Shown: positions 1 through 12,412 of the stretch, piece after piece | How positions within the stretch are numbered: position 1 is the first letter of the stretch | Layout of the letters: the number at the start of each line of letters is the position of its first letter | Assembly (NCBI GenBank): GCA_034509425.1 | Contig: JAVTVJ010000001.1 | Coordinates: 13,535,501 to 13,599,500, forward strand | Length of the DNA: 64,000 nt | Source: Eopsaltria australis | Lineage: Eukaryota; Chordata; Aves; Passeriformes; Petroicidae | Reading direction: 5' to 3' | Translations under genes and position numbers: made by a program | Notes under the pieces: model-generated | Told to the model about the DNA's origin: nothing | What the model saw: only the letters and a program-made list of their open reading frames with translations | Databases searched by the model: none

Positions 1-3000
1 TCTAGAAAATTCAATGTTCATATATTAGCACAATGTTATATATTAATATTGACCTAAGATAGTATTGAAACTACTTGTAGATGAAAGCAACTCTTCCAAT
101 CCCATACTAATGGGTTTTATCTGAAGTAAGGGAAATCAAGGAAGGAAGCAAAACAAGAGGGAAAAACAGTTTTGGGGGTTTTATGGAAATGAGTCAGTGG
201 GGAAAATCTCTACTACTGTAAATTAGCAATGAATAAGGTATGGCTGAGGGACAGGTGGAAAACCCAATAAGAGCAATAGCTTATGTTTTATTCCAGGAAT
301 GACATAAAACAAATATGTGTCATGGAGCAATTGCATGGTTTTCTCTCACTGGAGGTTGCCCTTTTTGGATGGTCTTTAGAGTTTGATATCACATGGTGTT
401 TGGTATGCTGTGGAAACAGACAGCAAATGGGAAACTGTTGATCCAGTTAAACATTAGCGATTTATAGGCAGTTTGCAATTAAGTGGATAGACCATTTTAG
501 TGCTATTTGGAAAGCAGCTGGAAGACTTCAGCGATTTAATGGAGAAACTACAATCAAAAGCAATCCAACTCCCCATCTTCTTCAAAACAGCTGCTTCTTT
601 TCATTCAGGAACTTTGCATGTCTTGCTAAAATTTTCTATTGCTTTGCATATTTCAGGAAAAGCATTTATTAAATTATAATATCTTCTGTGGTTTTTTTTA
701 TTGAAAATACAAATTGCCAGAAATTCACAGCAAAATTCCACACAAATGAATGAGAGTAAGAAATCACAGATGAGAATTTGCTCACAGGTTGTCTCACACC
801 TTGTTTCGTAGGTGCTGGTGTGCTACCTTCAATGACTAATATTTAAACAATTAGCACAAAATCATCTTCTGAATACCATGGTTTGCACAGGAGAAACATC
901 ATGGTGATTAGCTCTGTGTAGTTAAGGGTGCATGTGTGTGGCTAATGGAGGAGGGGGAGCAGTGTTCCTCCCTGTGCATATCTCCAGATGTTCAAAACAA
1001 CAGGAGCCATCATCTCTAGCATCAGCACAAGTACTACAGGACTCAAAGCTCAATTAAAAAAAAAAAGACTGTTAAGCATTTCCAAAAACAGTGAAAAGTC
1101 ACAAATGCTATGAATGTAGGGGCTATATTGCTCCAGCCCTGCTGCCTCATCAACTATTTTCTCCACAGCCACATCCCCAAGTCCTACCCTATAGCCCCCT
1201 CTGTGGAAAACCAGTACCAAAAGAATGAAATCCATGGAAATATACAGCTTTTATAAGACATTAGGCAATTTAGCTATTAATAACACTTGACGTCACACCT
1301 TCAGGGAAGCAAAAATGCTCCTGAAGGGGAGCTAAAATAGGCCAGCTTCTACTCAGTATGGCTACAAGAGCTGCTGCTGGCCAAAGGCAGCCCTACTGCA
1401 ACTCCCTTCTCCAGAATAATAGTGCTCTTTAAACTATCTCTCCAAGTTCTCTGTTTTCAGTGGTTTTGCTGTCAGCAAATTAAAAACAATAAAGAGACAG
1501 ATAATATACTTGTGGTAATTTGAATGCTATTTCACGTTAATTAGCCAGGTCAGCCTTGCTGCAACACTTGAATTAATTGTGGGAAAGTGGTATCATCAGT
1601 TCACTGCTAGGTAGCACTGACAGAGCTGTTCAGCAGCTAATCCATCATTCAGAGGCAGAGGCAGCATTTTGAAAGAAGATACAGAGCTTCAGGCATTGCT
1701 TTTTCTCTGTGACCCACTGATGGAGCCTGTTACTAGTATTAATGTTTCATTAATGAAGATGATAAAGGAAAGAGACATTTACAGGCATTCCTGGGCTTGG
1801 GACTCCTAGCTCTCTCTATCATGGTCCATTTCCCAAGAGGACAGAGCACTTGTCATTCCAAAGCTGTCTTTGCTTCTCTGGCTAGCACAGTGCCCATGGT
1901 CACACAGGCATTAGGTATACTGTGTGCCATGCAGCAGTGCTCTCCTCCGGACCTCCACTCCCACCAAACTTGGTGCAGAAGGAGAGCATCAGTTGTGATG
2001 TTGCTGTGAGGCAAAACTTGTTAGCAAAAGGTTTAGCACTGCAGCAGCAGAGCTGTGTTTGCCCCCTGACTCCAGCAGTGCTCTGTCTTGTTCAGTGCTA
2101 GCAGAAAGTTTGCACATCCCCAGGGGAGCCCGCAGGACCCCTGCAAGCTCCACTCTGCTTTCCTGATCAGCCTTTTCCCTGTCTTCACTAAAAAGTTATT
2201 ATCTCGCTTTGTTCTTCATAAATACTGCTTAGAAAGCCCAGTGACAACCTGCTTAAAGGAGAAAATAAGGAATATTTGTCCTCTCTGAATACAGATACAA
2301 ATACACCTCTTAGTTATAAAGGATTCCTTCTTCTTTCCAAAAGTAATTTATAAGAGTTTTCTTGCTATAAGTCAAATACAGCTGATTAAGAGTGGTTATT
2401 GTTAGCATTAAAATAATTTTCCTTGTCATGACGAAGCTTATTCGAATACTATAAGAAATGACAGTTTGCTGCCATCAGTTAGAAATATTTGTCATACAAG
2501 AATAGACAATTAATGGCCATGTGAAATTGCCTCATACTGATCCCAGGTCAACAGTTTATTATTACCCAGTTTTTGGGGCAATTTCCTCAAAAGAAGGTGT
2601 CGAATTGGGTAAGAGATTTCCATTGGATTAGCCTACTGGGTCATTTTCTAACTATTCATACAACTCACTGTAGAAGTAGACATGTTTTAAATATCAGCAA
2701 ATTTTTTATTCCATTTATATACCACATCATTAAAAGAGTAGTTTAGCTGTAGCTTTTTGACCTAACTATAGAAAAGACAATAGAAAACATAGAAAACCAA
2801 TAGAAAGAGTCCAACCTTGCTGGATCACTCTTTTACATTCACTACCTTTAAGTGCAAAAGGTTAAAAATAAATAAATGAACAGTAATAACTGTCAAGACT
2901 TATTTTTTTCCTGGTTACTCAGTGTACAATTGTTTTGCTCTTTCAATGCTCCCACTGAAGGTAACATATGGCTACATAGGAAAATCTGCCAATGCAGTGC

Positions 3001-3899
3001 ACAAAGCATCCACATCTTTTCTCCCTCTCACAATATTTGAAACAAAACAAAACTAGTTCTTCCCTCAAATACAAGATTCTAGTGTATCTGCCACATCTTC
3101 CCCCCCTCACCCCAAGAAAGAGAAACAGCATTTTAATCCCTGAGAAGAAAAGATTATTTTCAGTGTGGAGCCAACATGTATGGTTGCTATGGTGACATAA
3201 CAGTTGGCTAAATTCAATCAGTTCTCCCTATTATATGGTATTTTGTTTAAGAAATCAGTACTTAAAGAAGAAAGTTCCCTTCCCCCCTCTCCCTTCCCCC
3301 CCATCATTTAAGGGTACTCAACAGGCTGATTACTGTATTGATCACTGTCACACAGTCACCTTCATGTGAAGTCTCTTCTTGAGGAACCCCCAATAAGCAC
3401 CAAGAATAACCAGCTAATAAACTGTGAAGACATATGACACATTGCATTCTCCCTTTACCTTCCTCTATCTTATCTGATACATTCCTGAATCCTTATACAC
3501 TAATGTGCCTTTGCAGAGGCTATTTTTAACACATCAGCTACCTAAGCAGCTGGATTTTCCCCCCCACTACAGGTTTTTTGTTTCTGACATTTTTCAAATA
3601 AGTAGAATTCCATTTTCAGCTATGCAGAAATTTAACCACAGTGGAATAATTTTGAAACCCCATAGTAACGTGTAATGTTCAACATTGCTAGGACTGGGAG
3701 CTTTTTAGAGTCACTAAAGGCAATTTCCACTTCCCAAATAAGAAAAGTATTAAGGCTTAGTAAGGGAGTTTGAAAAAGAAAAAAATCTGATTGAAGTAGA
3801 TGGGAGGTCACTTTAGTCCCATAAATATGTCTAAAATGGCCATAAAAACAGTGAAAAATGAGTATAGTTAATATGGGATCAGAGAAATCTCAGCACAGG
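1..3899. other. Unique noncoding DNA, no gene seen
   Basis: AT-rich DNA with short open frames only (the longest are about 60-70 codons) and no recognisable protein. It contains an imperfect short array of ATAGAAAA-like units at about 2768-2806 and a C/T-only tract at 3275-3303. I see no promoter-like island, transposon end or RNA gene. Confidence 0.6.
3275..3303. repeat. Polypyrimidine tract
   Basis: An almost pure C/T run made of TTCCC and C6-C7 blocks on the + strand, about 29 bp. It is low-complexity DNA. Mirror-like purine/pyrimidine tracts of this sort can form triplex DNA, but that is general knowledge and not shown here. Confidence 0.7.
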
Positions 3900-3901
3900 A
3901 A

Positions 3902-4335
3902 AGACAGACTTGCTGGAGGTGAAACACCTTTCCTATGAAGACAGGCTGAGAAAATTGGGGTGGTTCAGCATGGTAAAGAAAATGCTCCAGGGAGACCTCA
4001 TTACAACCTTCCAGTATTTAAAAGGGGGACTTTAAGAAAGATGGGGACAGATGTTTTAGAAGGCCTGCAGCAATAGGACAAGGGGTAATGGTTTTATATT
4101 TTAAAAGGGTTAGATTTAGACTACAAAGAAGAAATGTTTTACAATGAGGGTGGTGAAACACTGGAATGATGTGCCAGACAGGTGCCCCATGCCTGGAAAC
4201 ATTCAAGATCGGGTTGGATGGGACTCTGAGCAACCTGCTTGAGTTGAAGATATCCCTACCCATGGTGAGGAGATTGTACTAGATGACTTAAAAGTCCTTT
4301 CCAACCCAAACCACTCTATGATTCTATAATTCTAA
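3902..4335 (+). mobile_element. CR1 LINE 3' fragment
   Basis: About 430 bp matching the end of the CR1 reverse-transcriptase region and its 3' UTR as I know it from birds. In order it shows a block like 'cacctttcctatgaagacaggctgag', then 'gacaaggggtaatgg', 'gaaacactggaatgatgtgccag', 'ggttggatgggactctgagcaacctg', and finally the CCTTTCCAACC box followed by ATTCTATAATTCT octamers near 4319-4334. The 5' part is missing, as expected for a 5'-truncated LINE copy. Open frames on the opposite strand (4018-4263) are shadows of the repeat. No target duplication was identified. Confidence 0.93.
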
Positions 4336-4587
4336 ATGGCACCCAATGTATTTGTTAAGGCCTTAAGAAACCAGTTGCTTGATTGATAATGGGTCCGTCT
4401 TAAAACAGCCTTTTGTGCTCTGTTTCATCATTCAACCAATCTCTCGAAACTCCACAGTAAAAGTACAGAGAACAAGGGCACAGAATGTCTCTGCCTTGCA
4501 AGCAGAGTGAAATGGTGATCTCCATGCCACACCCTGAGATAGTTACGGCAAACTTGGATTTGAGCAAGATTTTACATAGGCATACAG

Positions 4588-4842
4588 TGACAGACAAGGG
4601 GCAATGGCTTCAAACTGAACAGGTGTGTCTCTAGATTATGTATTAGGAAGAAATTATTCACAATGAAGACAGTGAGACACTGAGATGGTTGCCCAGAGAA
4701 TGGATGCCCTATGCCCAAAAGTTTTCAAGTTTGGATGGGGCTTTGACGAACTGGTCTAGTGGAACATGGCCCTGCTCATGGTGGGAGGATAGAATTAGAG
4801 GACCTTTAAGGTTCCTTCCAACCCAAACCATTCTATGAAGAC
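4588..4842 (+). mobile_element. CR1 LINE 3' fragment (second copy)
   Basis: It begins with 'gacaaggggcaatggcttcaaactgaac' and runs through the block equivalent to 'gagacactgagatggttgcccagag', the 'ttggatggggctttgacgaactggtctagtgg' block and the CCTTCCAACCCAAACC terminus, ending at ATTCTATGAA with no full octamer array. It has the same orientation as the copy 250 bp upstream, but both carry the 3' end, so these are two insertions and not one broken copy. The antisense open frame at 4709-4891 is a shadow. Confidence 0.9.
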
Positions 4843-4849
4843 TGCAGAT

Positions 4850-7800
4850 GTTAGCAAGATATAGGGTTTTTACACACACAGAGACCAACACTGAAATCCA
4901 GGAGTCTCAGACATGCACTTCCTTTTTAGCCCTGTCCACCCCGCCTTGTTGCCACTCATGGAAGAAGGTTCCTGGTTTATTGCTGGCCTTGAGCTAATCC
5001 TGGGAGAAAGAAATTGTTCAACTTCCTCGTCCTGCTGTTGGGAAAGAAATACTCTCTGAACTGATGATCTCTTAGCCCAGAGAATAAAGTCTGAGTTGAG
5101 GTAAGCCTTGCACTGTCTCTGCAGTATCTCAGTAACCTTAGGGGTTCCTTTCAGGTTTTGTCTTTTGCTTCTCATCCTTGCTGTTCATTCATCTTAAAAA
5201 TAGACAAGCTCATATTTTAATGACAACTTGAATGATCTCTTTTCCTCTCTTTCTAGCCAAGGACATTGGATTCAACTCAAAATACTGTTTCAAAATGTTT
5301 TCCCCACTTAAAAACCTCACTGAGCTTTTAGTGCATACTTAAGAAATGCTAAAAAATGTATTTTATGCAGCAGTTAAAAATTATGCTAATCCTGACAAGC
5401 AGCTCCCAAATTCAAATTGTTGCAATAATAGAATTGTGTAAAATTATTTTGTAAGAATGCTTCTCCCACCGATGTGGCAGCACAAAAAATTCACATCTAA
5501 CCAATGGAAAAGGTCTCAATAAGATGTATGGCTTGCAATGGTGGCAAGCCTGAGGCCATTAATTTGCTGTACTTTTTCAATTCCACTTATATTTTTATTC
5601 TAAAGTCCTGTAGTTAAGTTGACAGTAAAGAAAACAAAACACACAGGTAGACAGAGAATTGTAAGGTAATTTTTATGTAAAAAAATATTAATATTTCAAG
5701 GTTTTAAACAGGATTGTCTGCTACAAATCTGCAAAGCAAATCTGAGACTATCATGGAATGCGTTATATTATTTGCATCCAATTATTTGCACTAAGCCCTC
5801 ACTGACTGATGCCTGGCAGAAGAGATTTATTTTGTGCATCAAAGGATCTTCCATTTGGAGTTTACAATGAGCAGATGGGAGAAACTGAGAGTAATAATCT
5901 TTTTCTTCCAGTGTACTTAAATAAGTCACCAGATATTGCTTGGTGTTAAAACAGAATGGAGCTAATGCCATCTATAGATATTACTGCATTTTCTATGTTG
6001 AGAGATACTTAGGAAGTTTTGACAGTTGTTTGGATACTACCAAAAAGTCCTTCCAGAATCCTGGTCTTTACTGTGGAATAAGGTAAAAGACAGGCACTAA
6101 TGGCATCAATAACTTTACTTGATAGGTACCATCACTACCAAACTCTGATGAGCTCTGGAAGGTGTCAGAGACATTTCAGCAATTTTATTGAATTTTCAAA
6201 ACAGATTTACAAAGGTTAATGCACATCAATTATTTACTTGCAAACCCTCTGAAGGTTGCTGGGTTTTGAAGCATGTAATTGATGGAGGACTGTGAAAGTG
6301 GAGGTTTCATGGACTGGCTCAGCTAGATGGCATAAACATGCCTGAGAGGTCATAGCCCTTCTCTAGGGAGAAAGTGCTCCAAAACTTCGGGCCAGGGACC
6401 TTACCAGCAAATCACAATATTTGACAGTCTTCAAGTCACATCTTTGCTGCTGATTTGAGTCTTTTTAGGTAAACCTAGCTTGAAAATGCAGTCACATGTG
6501 AAAGGAAGTTGAAACTACCAAGACAAATTGTTTTGGCAGGAGATGAACTGTGCAAGTGGAAGTGCAGAAGCAGAGATGGGAGAACCGGGAAGCCAACACC
6601 TGAGCTAAACATCTGTGTGAATGGTTGAAGAAGACAGCAAGCAATTACAGGCAGCTTTCATAAATTCATCACCAACATAAAACCCACATTCCTTTCTACT
6701 CTTTGCCTGTCCTTAGTTCACCTTTTATTTTGCTGTACTTGGGCTCATGTCCTCATTCACCATCTTTTTTCCTCAGAGAAAGATTCAGAACCAGTGAAGC
6801 CCCAGCACTAGCTGTCATGAAAGCAATCCTGTTTCAGAAGCAGCATTTCTAGGATGGCTACTGAACACTGGGAGCTTGGTTTTCCAAAGAAAAGAAAATG
6901 GGAATGACAAGCTTAAAATTACTGTAAAATATGGAAGTGCTTACTGAATACCTGTGTGCCTTCTTATCACTGTGTGCTTTTGTTAGGTTGTGATTTTTCT
7001 TGTGTTTTTTAAAAATCATGACTCTTTCTAGATTGCCTGTTCAGAGAAGACACTGCAGCATAAATTTTAAAGTAATTTATGTGCAACAACATTGAAAGAT
7101 TTAACAAAGAGCTCTAGGAAACATTGATTTCCAAATTATTTTTGTCAAAACACTGAACACATGAAGAAAAACAAACTCTGCCCAACATTTACACAAGAAA
7201 AGCATCTGTTTGTCTCACTAAGTAGAAGAAATAAATTTTTTTTTGCTCACAGAGGAGAAAAAAATTTTGAGAAATTGCTTTGGATTTAGTCCAAAAAGCA
7301 ACCAAGAAGGTTTCAGGAACTTCCTCCAACCCCACAGTTCTGAAGAGATCTGCTTAGCTAGTGCTAAAGTTTCTTAGAGTCTTTAAAGTTTTAGCTCTGT
7401 ACAGATGTGAAAGAATAACCCCAATACCAAAGCAGCTCAGTGCTCAGCCATACCTAAATATAATTAAGGCTCAACATTTCTGTGCCCATATCTCTGACAG
7501 TTTAATCCAATAAAACATACTCAGATTGGTACTACTGTATACTAACAGGATTAGTTCTTCTTGCCATCAAGCACATTTTACCTAAGGACGGCTAATGCCA
7601 CTCTACCTCCTGCGCACATTTTATGAGAAAGGACCCTTTCCACTGGCTTACTGAAGAGGAGGAGTTGGTGAAGGGGAAATGAGCTGCAAGTTATCAGTAG
7701 GGCTTTTCAGGCAGGTGTTCCAAGTCAGCAGAGATGTGGTGTCTTGAAGTATGACTCAGACTCACATCACTCTCCACAGACAATCAAGGTAAGATAGCTT

Positions 7801-10800
7801 AGTGACCCTGGATAACTTCCATTACACAGGGCTCTCAGGTCCTTGTGCATCCCATCTTCTCTGCTAATGAGTTTGGGCAGTCGAGCTCAGCCCCGATGCT
7901 GTTCCTGCTTCAGCACCCTGAACTTTACCTTTGTTGATTCTACCCCTTCCATTTCTATAGCAAACTGAGCAGTTTTCTCAAAAAATACAGAGTTTGGAAG
8001 CCAGAAATCAAATGTCACAAATAGTCCTTTGGGCTATAACACAGCTCCTGGAAGAGCAGTGAAAATCAAAACCTTCAAAACAGAGCATTTAAAAGGAGCC
8101 ACACCCACTTTCCAAAGAGGATATGAGGATATTTGAAGCGCAGGCTCATACAACTATCTGGGACCGAGGTAAGCTTGGCCATTTCAGTGCAGCTCTGCAA
8201 GGTGGGGGATTTTGCAGCTATAGGAAGGAACTCTTTCCTCATCTCAGCATACCAGCAAAACAGCTTTCATTCGAAAAGCCCCCAAATTACACTTAAAGAA
8301 ATGTACTACCTGGAATAGATCCTTTTTGAAAATCTTGGATGTGCATGTAACAAGGAAATAAGTTGCTATTTATAAAGATTCTCCTGAATACCTTGATCAA
8401 ATAGGCATTGATGGATTGCTGAGACAAATACTTCTACTGTCTACATTTTTACCTGAATTCAACAGCTTATGCATGAAAAGCCCCACAGGATTAATACATT
8501 CTCAGGTCTCAGCAGCACCCAGGAATGGTGCTTTTTGCATTTCCTGTGATCATCTGTCCTCATCTGCTTGATTGCTAGGTTTAATCTTGAAATTAAAATG
8601 CCCAACGAAATTTCAAAGATTCACATTACGTTCCACAGCATGGCAGTGGTTTTTAATTTTTAAATAACTTGCCTGTAATGCTGTGACTCAGAAGAAGTGT
8701 GAATGACAGAAGGAAACTTATTAGATTAAAAACAGTTTTTTGGAGAGAGTAGGGAAAATGAATTCATCCACAGGAACAGGTCCAATGTTTTATTTTATTA
8801 GCAGAGATTCAGGAGACTTCTTCCCACTCCACTCCCCAGCTCATGTGCTAATCGCTGTTATAAGGAGCCATTTGAGTCAAGGCCATACAAAGCCTGAATA
8901 TGGATTACGTTTGTCTCAAATAACATAAGAGTAGTCCCAAAGTTGAGTTCAGTTTAGGTTACAGCTTGAATCCATTCACCTCTGGATGTTCCAGAAGGCG
9001 GGATTTTCCCAGCTTTTATCGCAGAAGCCCGCTATGGAAATAGGTCCCCAAAAGCACTTGGTCCTTTAGGTACTCAGCAGCCCTTCTCAGTCAATGCATA
9101 GCCTGGAGTACCTTAGCCGGATTATTACAATTCCCTCTATCTTCTTTAGGCATTTTAATCAAAAATGCCAAAATCTTGGACATGCCAGCCACACGCTTTC
9201 GTACTTTGAGTGTTTACCTCCAGGATCTATTAACCACGTTTTTTTCCTAGTGCCACAACTGAAGCAGGCAGGTGTATTTGCACATCCCAAAGCAAGCCCT
9301 GAAAAGAGTACAGATGAAGTAGAAGACAGTGCCCTTTTAGACTCAGTGCTGAAGTGAAGCCATCAAAGTCCCGGTCACAAAAGTCACATTTTTCTCAGGA
9401 ACATGAGTTTGCATCACTGACTTGCCAGCACACCATGAGACATGTCCTGGGACTGCCTACACACACTCTGCCCTTCTACACATCCACACAGGATATGCAC
9501 AGGGAAAAGTTTCTAAGTCCACATAATACTTGTGTGCTGAACAAATAACAGCAGTTATCATTATAGCCCTGCCATGCAAGGCTAGAAATAGACCATGACA
9601 AGGTTTTTTCTGGTGTTTGAAAAGCAAACCATAGTGGAAGAAAAGGTGGATGTCTACCATTGCTCAAAGGGGAGCCCAAGGAACAGAGTCTCACAGTCTT
9701 AGGGAAGGCAAAACTTGGGAATTACTGGGAAAATATGAGGTGATTGTGATTAGTGCTGAAATGAAAGAGATAGCAGAAGATTGGACCAAAGCAAGATACA
9801 TAATAGTGCTGAGTTTAAAAAAAATCAGTTATTGGTGATTCAAATGTACTATTAAGTACTTCTTGACAGTCTCACAATTTTTTCTACTGGGAGTGTTTCT
9901 CAGACATGAACATACTGATATTTATTAAAAGAAAGCAAACTTTGATCTCTCAATAGATCACTGAAGAGACCCATCTGCCATTGCAAAGCTATCAAAGGAC
10001 TCATGCAGGAAAGGGTAAACAGAGTAGGAGAAACTGAGCAGGCAGAAAGGTAGAAAGACAAGTTTATTTAGGAAAAAGAAAGACCTGAGCTAGAAATTTC
10101 TGTGTCCTGGTGTACCAGGATATTCAGTATAAGAGAAGTAATTGTTCTTTAGTAGCTTTTTGTAAGGAACAGGCCAGTAAGTGTAAGGAACACTGTTCAA
10201 GGAGAGGTCCCAGCTAGCAAGTGCACCAGTGCAGCACCTGGAGTTGTGTAATGAACTTACAGCCAAATTGAAATAAATTTCTGAAGGCAGTGATTCAATC
10301 TTACCAGAAGATCTGGTTGAATATGACATAAAACGATCAATTAAACAGAACAGTTCAGGATATTATCAGAAGAGGCAATAGGCTTACAGGAGTTAGCCCA
10401 AAGACAAGTTTAAGGTTCTTGAAGAGAGTGATTTCTACAGATTTCTTATTACTCAAATGTCACTCAGTGTTTCAAATAAATTTTTTTTTAAAATAAAAAC
10501 TACTTAATGAAACGACTCATTCTGGTTTTCCCTTGCAGAACTATCACATAATATAGTAGTTTTCTTAACACAAAAAATCTGAACATCCAAACCTAGCTAT
10601 AGAAAAACTTGAAAATATACACATTTTCATTAAATCAGTTTAATTATTTTGCTGTCTAAAGAGAAAACTTTTTTACTAATTACCTAAAATATTGATATCA
10701 ATTTAAAAAAGGAACAAATATTCAAGATTTTCTTCAAGCCAGTTCTCACCCACATGACATTCCCCCACACCACTTTGTGCTCACAAACTTGGAGGCTATG

Positions 10801-11905
10801 ATTACACATCTGAAATCCACAGCTGCATTAGGATTTCGGCAGAGGGTAAGAAACTCAGTTATTCAATACTTGCATGGCATTTGGTGACCTGACAGATGTT
10901 TTACTAGCAGTTGGGAAAGAAATAATTGGCAAATTGAGCACACACTAAAGCAACACAATCTGTTTCTGAGAAGCAGGTATGGGGTTCGGTACTGAAATAG
11001 CCACATACAGACAACTGTATTAGGACTTTAAATACCCCAGGGAAGGAATAAAATTAACCAAACTCCTGACATAGAAAATGGCAGGTGAAGTTTTCTAAGT
11101 GAAAGGAAAAATAGGGTTGTTTTACTTCTGATTTTGAAGAATATGAACCTGGCTTCAGTTCTCTGTAATACATATCTATTAAAAATGGAAAATGCAAAAG
11201 TATATGCCACATCAAAACTAAACTATAAAAATTCTTGTAATTCACAGATTACAAAGAAACACTTTTTTCTTTCCTACAAGGTAAGTGGACAAAAAAAAAG
11301 GAGAAAGTAATCCAAGGCTACCAGATAGGTCATTTTCAACCCATTTGACAAGTGGTATTACAAGGAGCAGCCTATTATATCATTTTCTTGCTTCCTGTCT
11401 TTCAAAGATTCATGTGGCTTTCTCAAGTCCTTCGAGTATAAGAAATGTCACATCAGATGAAATAACAGTGGTAATGGCACTGCAATTTCAGGTTGTGAAA
11501 CAGAACTGCAAAGTACAGCTGGGGAAAGCCCTAAACTGAGCCAAAAGACTGCTGAATTAATGCAGGCAAAAAGTATTTAACACAAGCTTTTATGCTAGAA
11601 GCAGTTGCCTTGGCAAAACAAAGTTTTCTAGAAACTCCAGTTATTCTGCAGAATAAAATCCTTACAGCTTGTTGCACTAAGCAGGAGCAAACGAGGCAGG
11701 AAGGACAGAGCTGCACTAGTGTCTGCCTCCTCTGTGTGAATCTAGTGTCCCCATCCTCCTTACTCACTGTATGATTAAAATAAACAAAATCCTTAATGTC
11801 AGTTTTGGCTTTATGTCTAATCACTGGTGGTGGTCTGTAATTCAGTTGCTTAGATATGCATGACCTTGGGTAGCCTTGGTTTGAGAGAATGAGGCCTAGG
11901 ACTAA
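4850..11905. other. Unique noncoding DNA, no certain gene
   Basis: Seven kilobases without a recognisable transposon or gene. Open frames reach only about 100 codons (4870-5175, minus strand). The one feature set apart here is a weak terminal-exon candidate at 9251-9357. A and T runs are short. Confidence 0.5.
9251..9357 (+). other. Weak terminal-exon candidate
   Basis: A 3' splice-acceptor-like tract (seven T, then CCTAG) ends at 9250. It is followed by an open frame to TGA at 9355-9357, whose last 25 or so residues are acidic and serine-rich (ending ALLDSVLK). The same frame is open upstream from 9094, so the acceptor is not needed for it to be open. The encoded peptide is not recognised, and no convincing upstream exon or nearby poly(A) signal was seen. 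Chance is a good alternative. Confidence 0.12.
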
Positions 11906-12228
11906 ATCACAGAGTGGGAGAATGGCTTGGGTTGGAAGGGACCTTCAAAAGTTATCTAGTCCAACCTCCTGCATGGGCAGGGACACCTTCCACTAGACCA
12001 GGCTGCTCAAAGCTCTGTCCAATGTGGTCTTGAACACTTCAGGAATGGGGCATCCACAACTTTTCTGGACAATTTGTTTCTGTTCTTTGCCATCCTCACC
12101 ATTAAAATTTTCTTCCTTATATCGAATCTAAATCTACCCTCCCCTCATTTTAAAATCATTGCCCCTTCTCCTGTTACTAAAAGCCCTTATATAAAAAGTG
12201 TTTCTCCACGTGTCTTATAAGTACCTTG
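11906..12228 (-). mobile_element. CR1 LINE 3' fragment, minus strand
   Basis: Reading + strand, it starts with the reverse complement of the CR1 terminus (AATCACAGAGTGGGAGAATGG, then GGTTGGAAGGGACC). It continues through 'ctagtccaacctcctgcatgg' and 'gaccaggctgctcaaagctctgtcc' to the block that codes for the degraded 3' UTR start ('cccttctcctgttact'). This is about 320 bp of the 3' end of a CR1 pointing left. Divergence is moderate. The 5' part fades out at about 12225. Confidence 0.92.
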
Positions 12229-12284
12229 AAGATCTCATACTTGTGGCAAAAGTGCACTATGCTGTATATCATCTACCTTCTTTC

Positions 12285-12412
12285 CCTAAGAGATCCTCAG
12301 AATGCTTAATAAACATCTAATGAGTTTCATAACACCCTGGGAAATGTGCATGACATTTTACAGAGGGATGAAGAGGTGCGAAAAGATTAATTGACTTGCC
12401 ATACGCTGACTT
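12285..12412 (-). mobile_element. MIR-like SINE relic
   Basis: The + strand shows ATTTTACAGAGGGATGAAG, then AAAGATTAATTGACTTGCC. This corresponds to the reverse complement of the conserved MIR core (the CAAGTTACTTAACCTCTC...CATCTGTAAAAT region). The preceding stretch 'cttaataaacatctaatgagtttcataacaccctggg' fits the reverse complement of the MIR 3' half. It is heavily diverged, as expected for an amniote-age SINE. The identification is by eye. Alternatives are another CORE-SINE or a chance resemblance. Confidence 0.5.
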
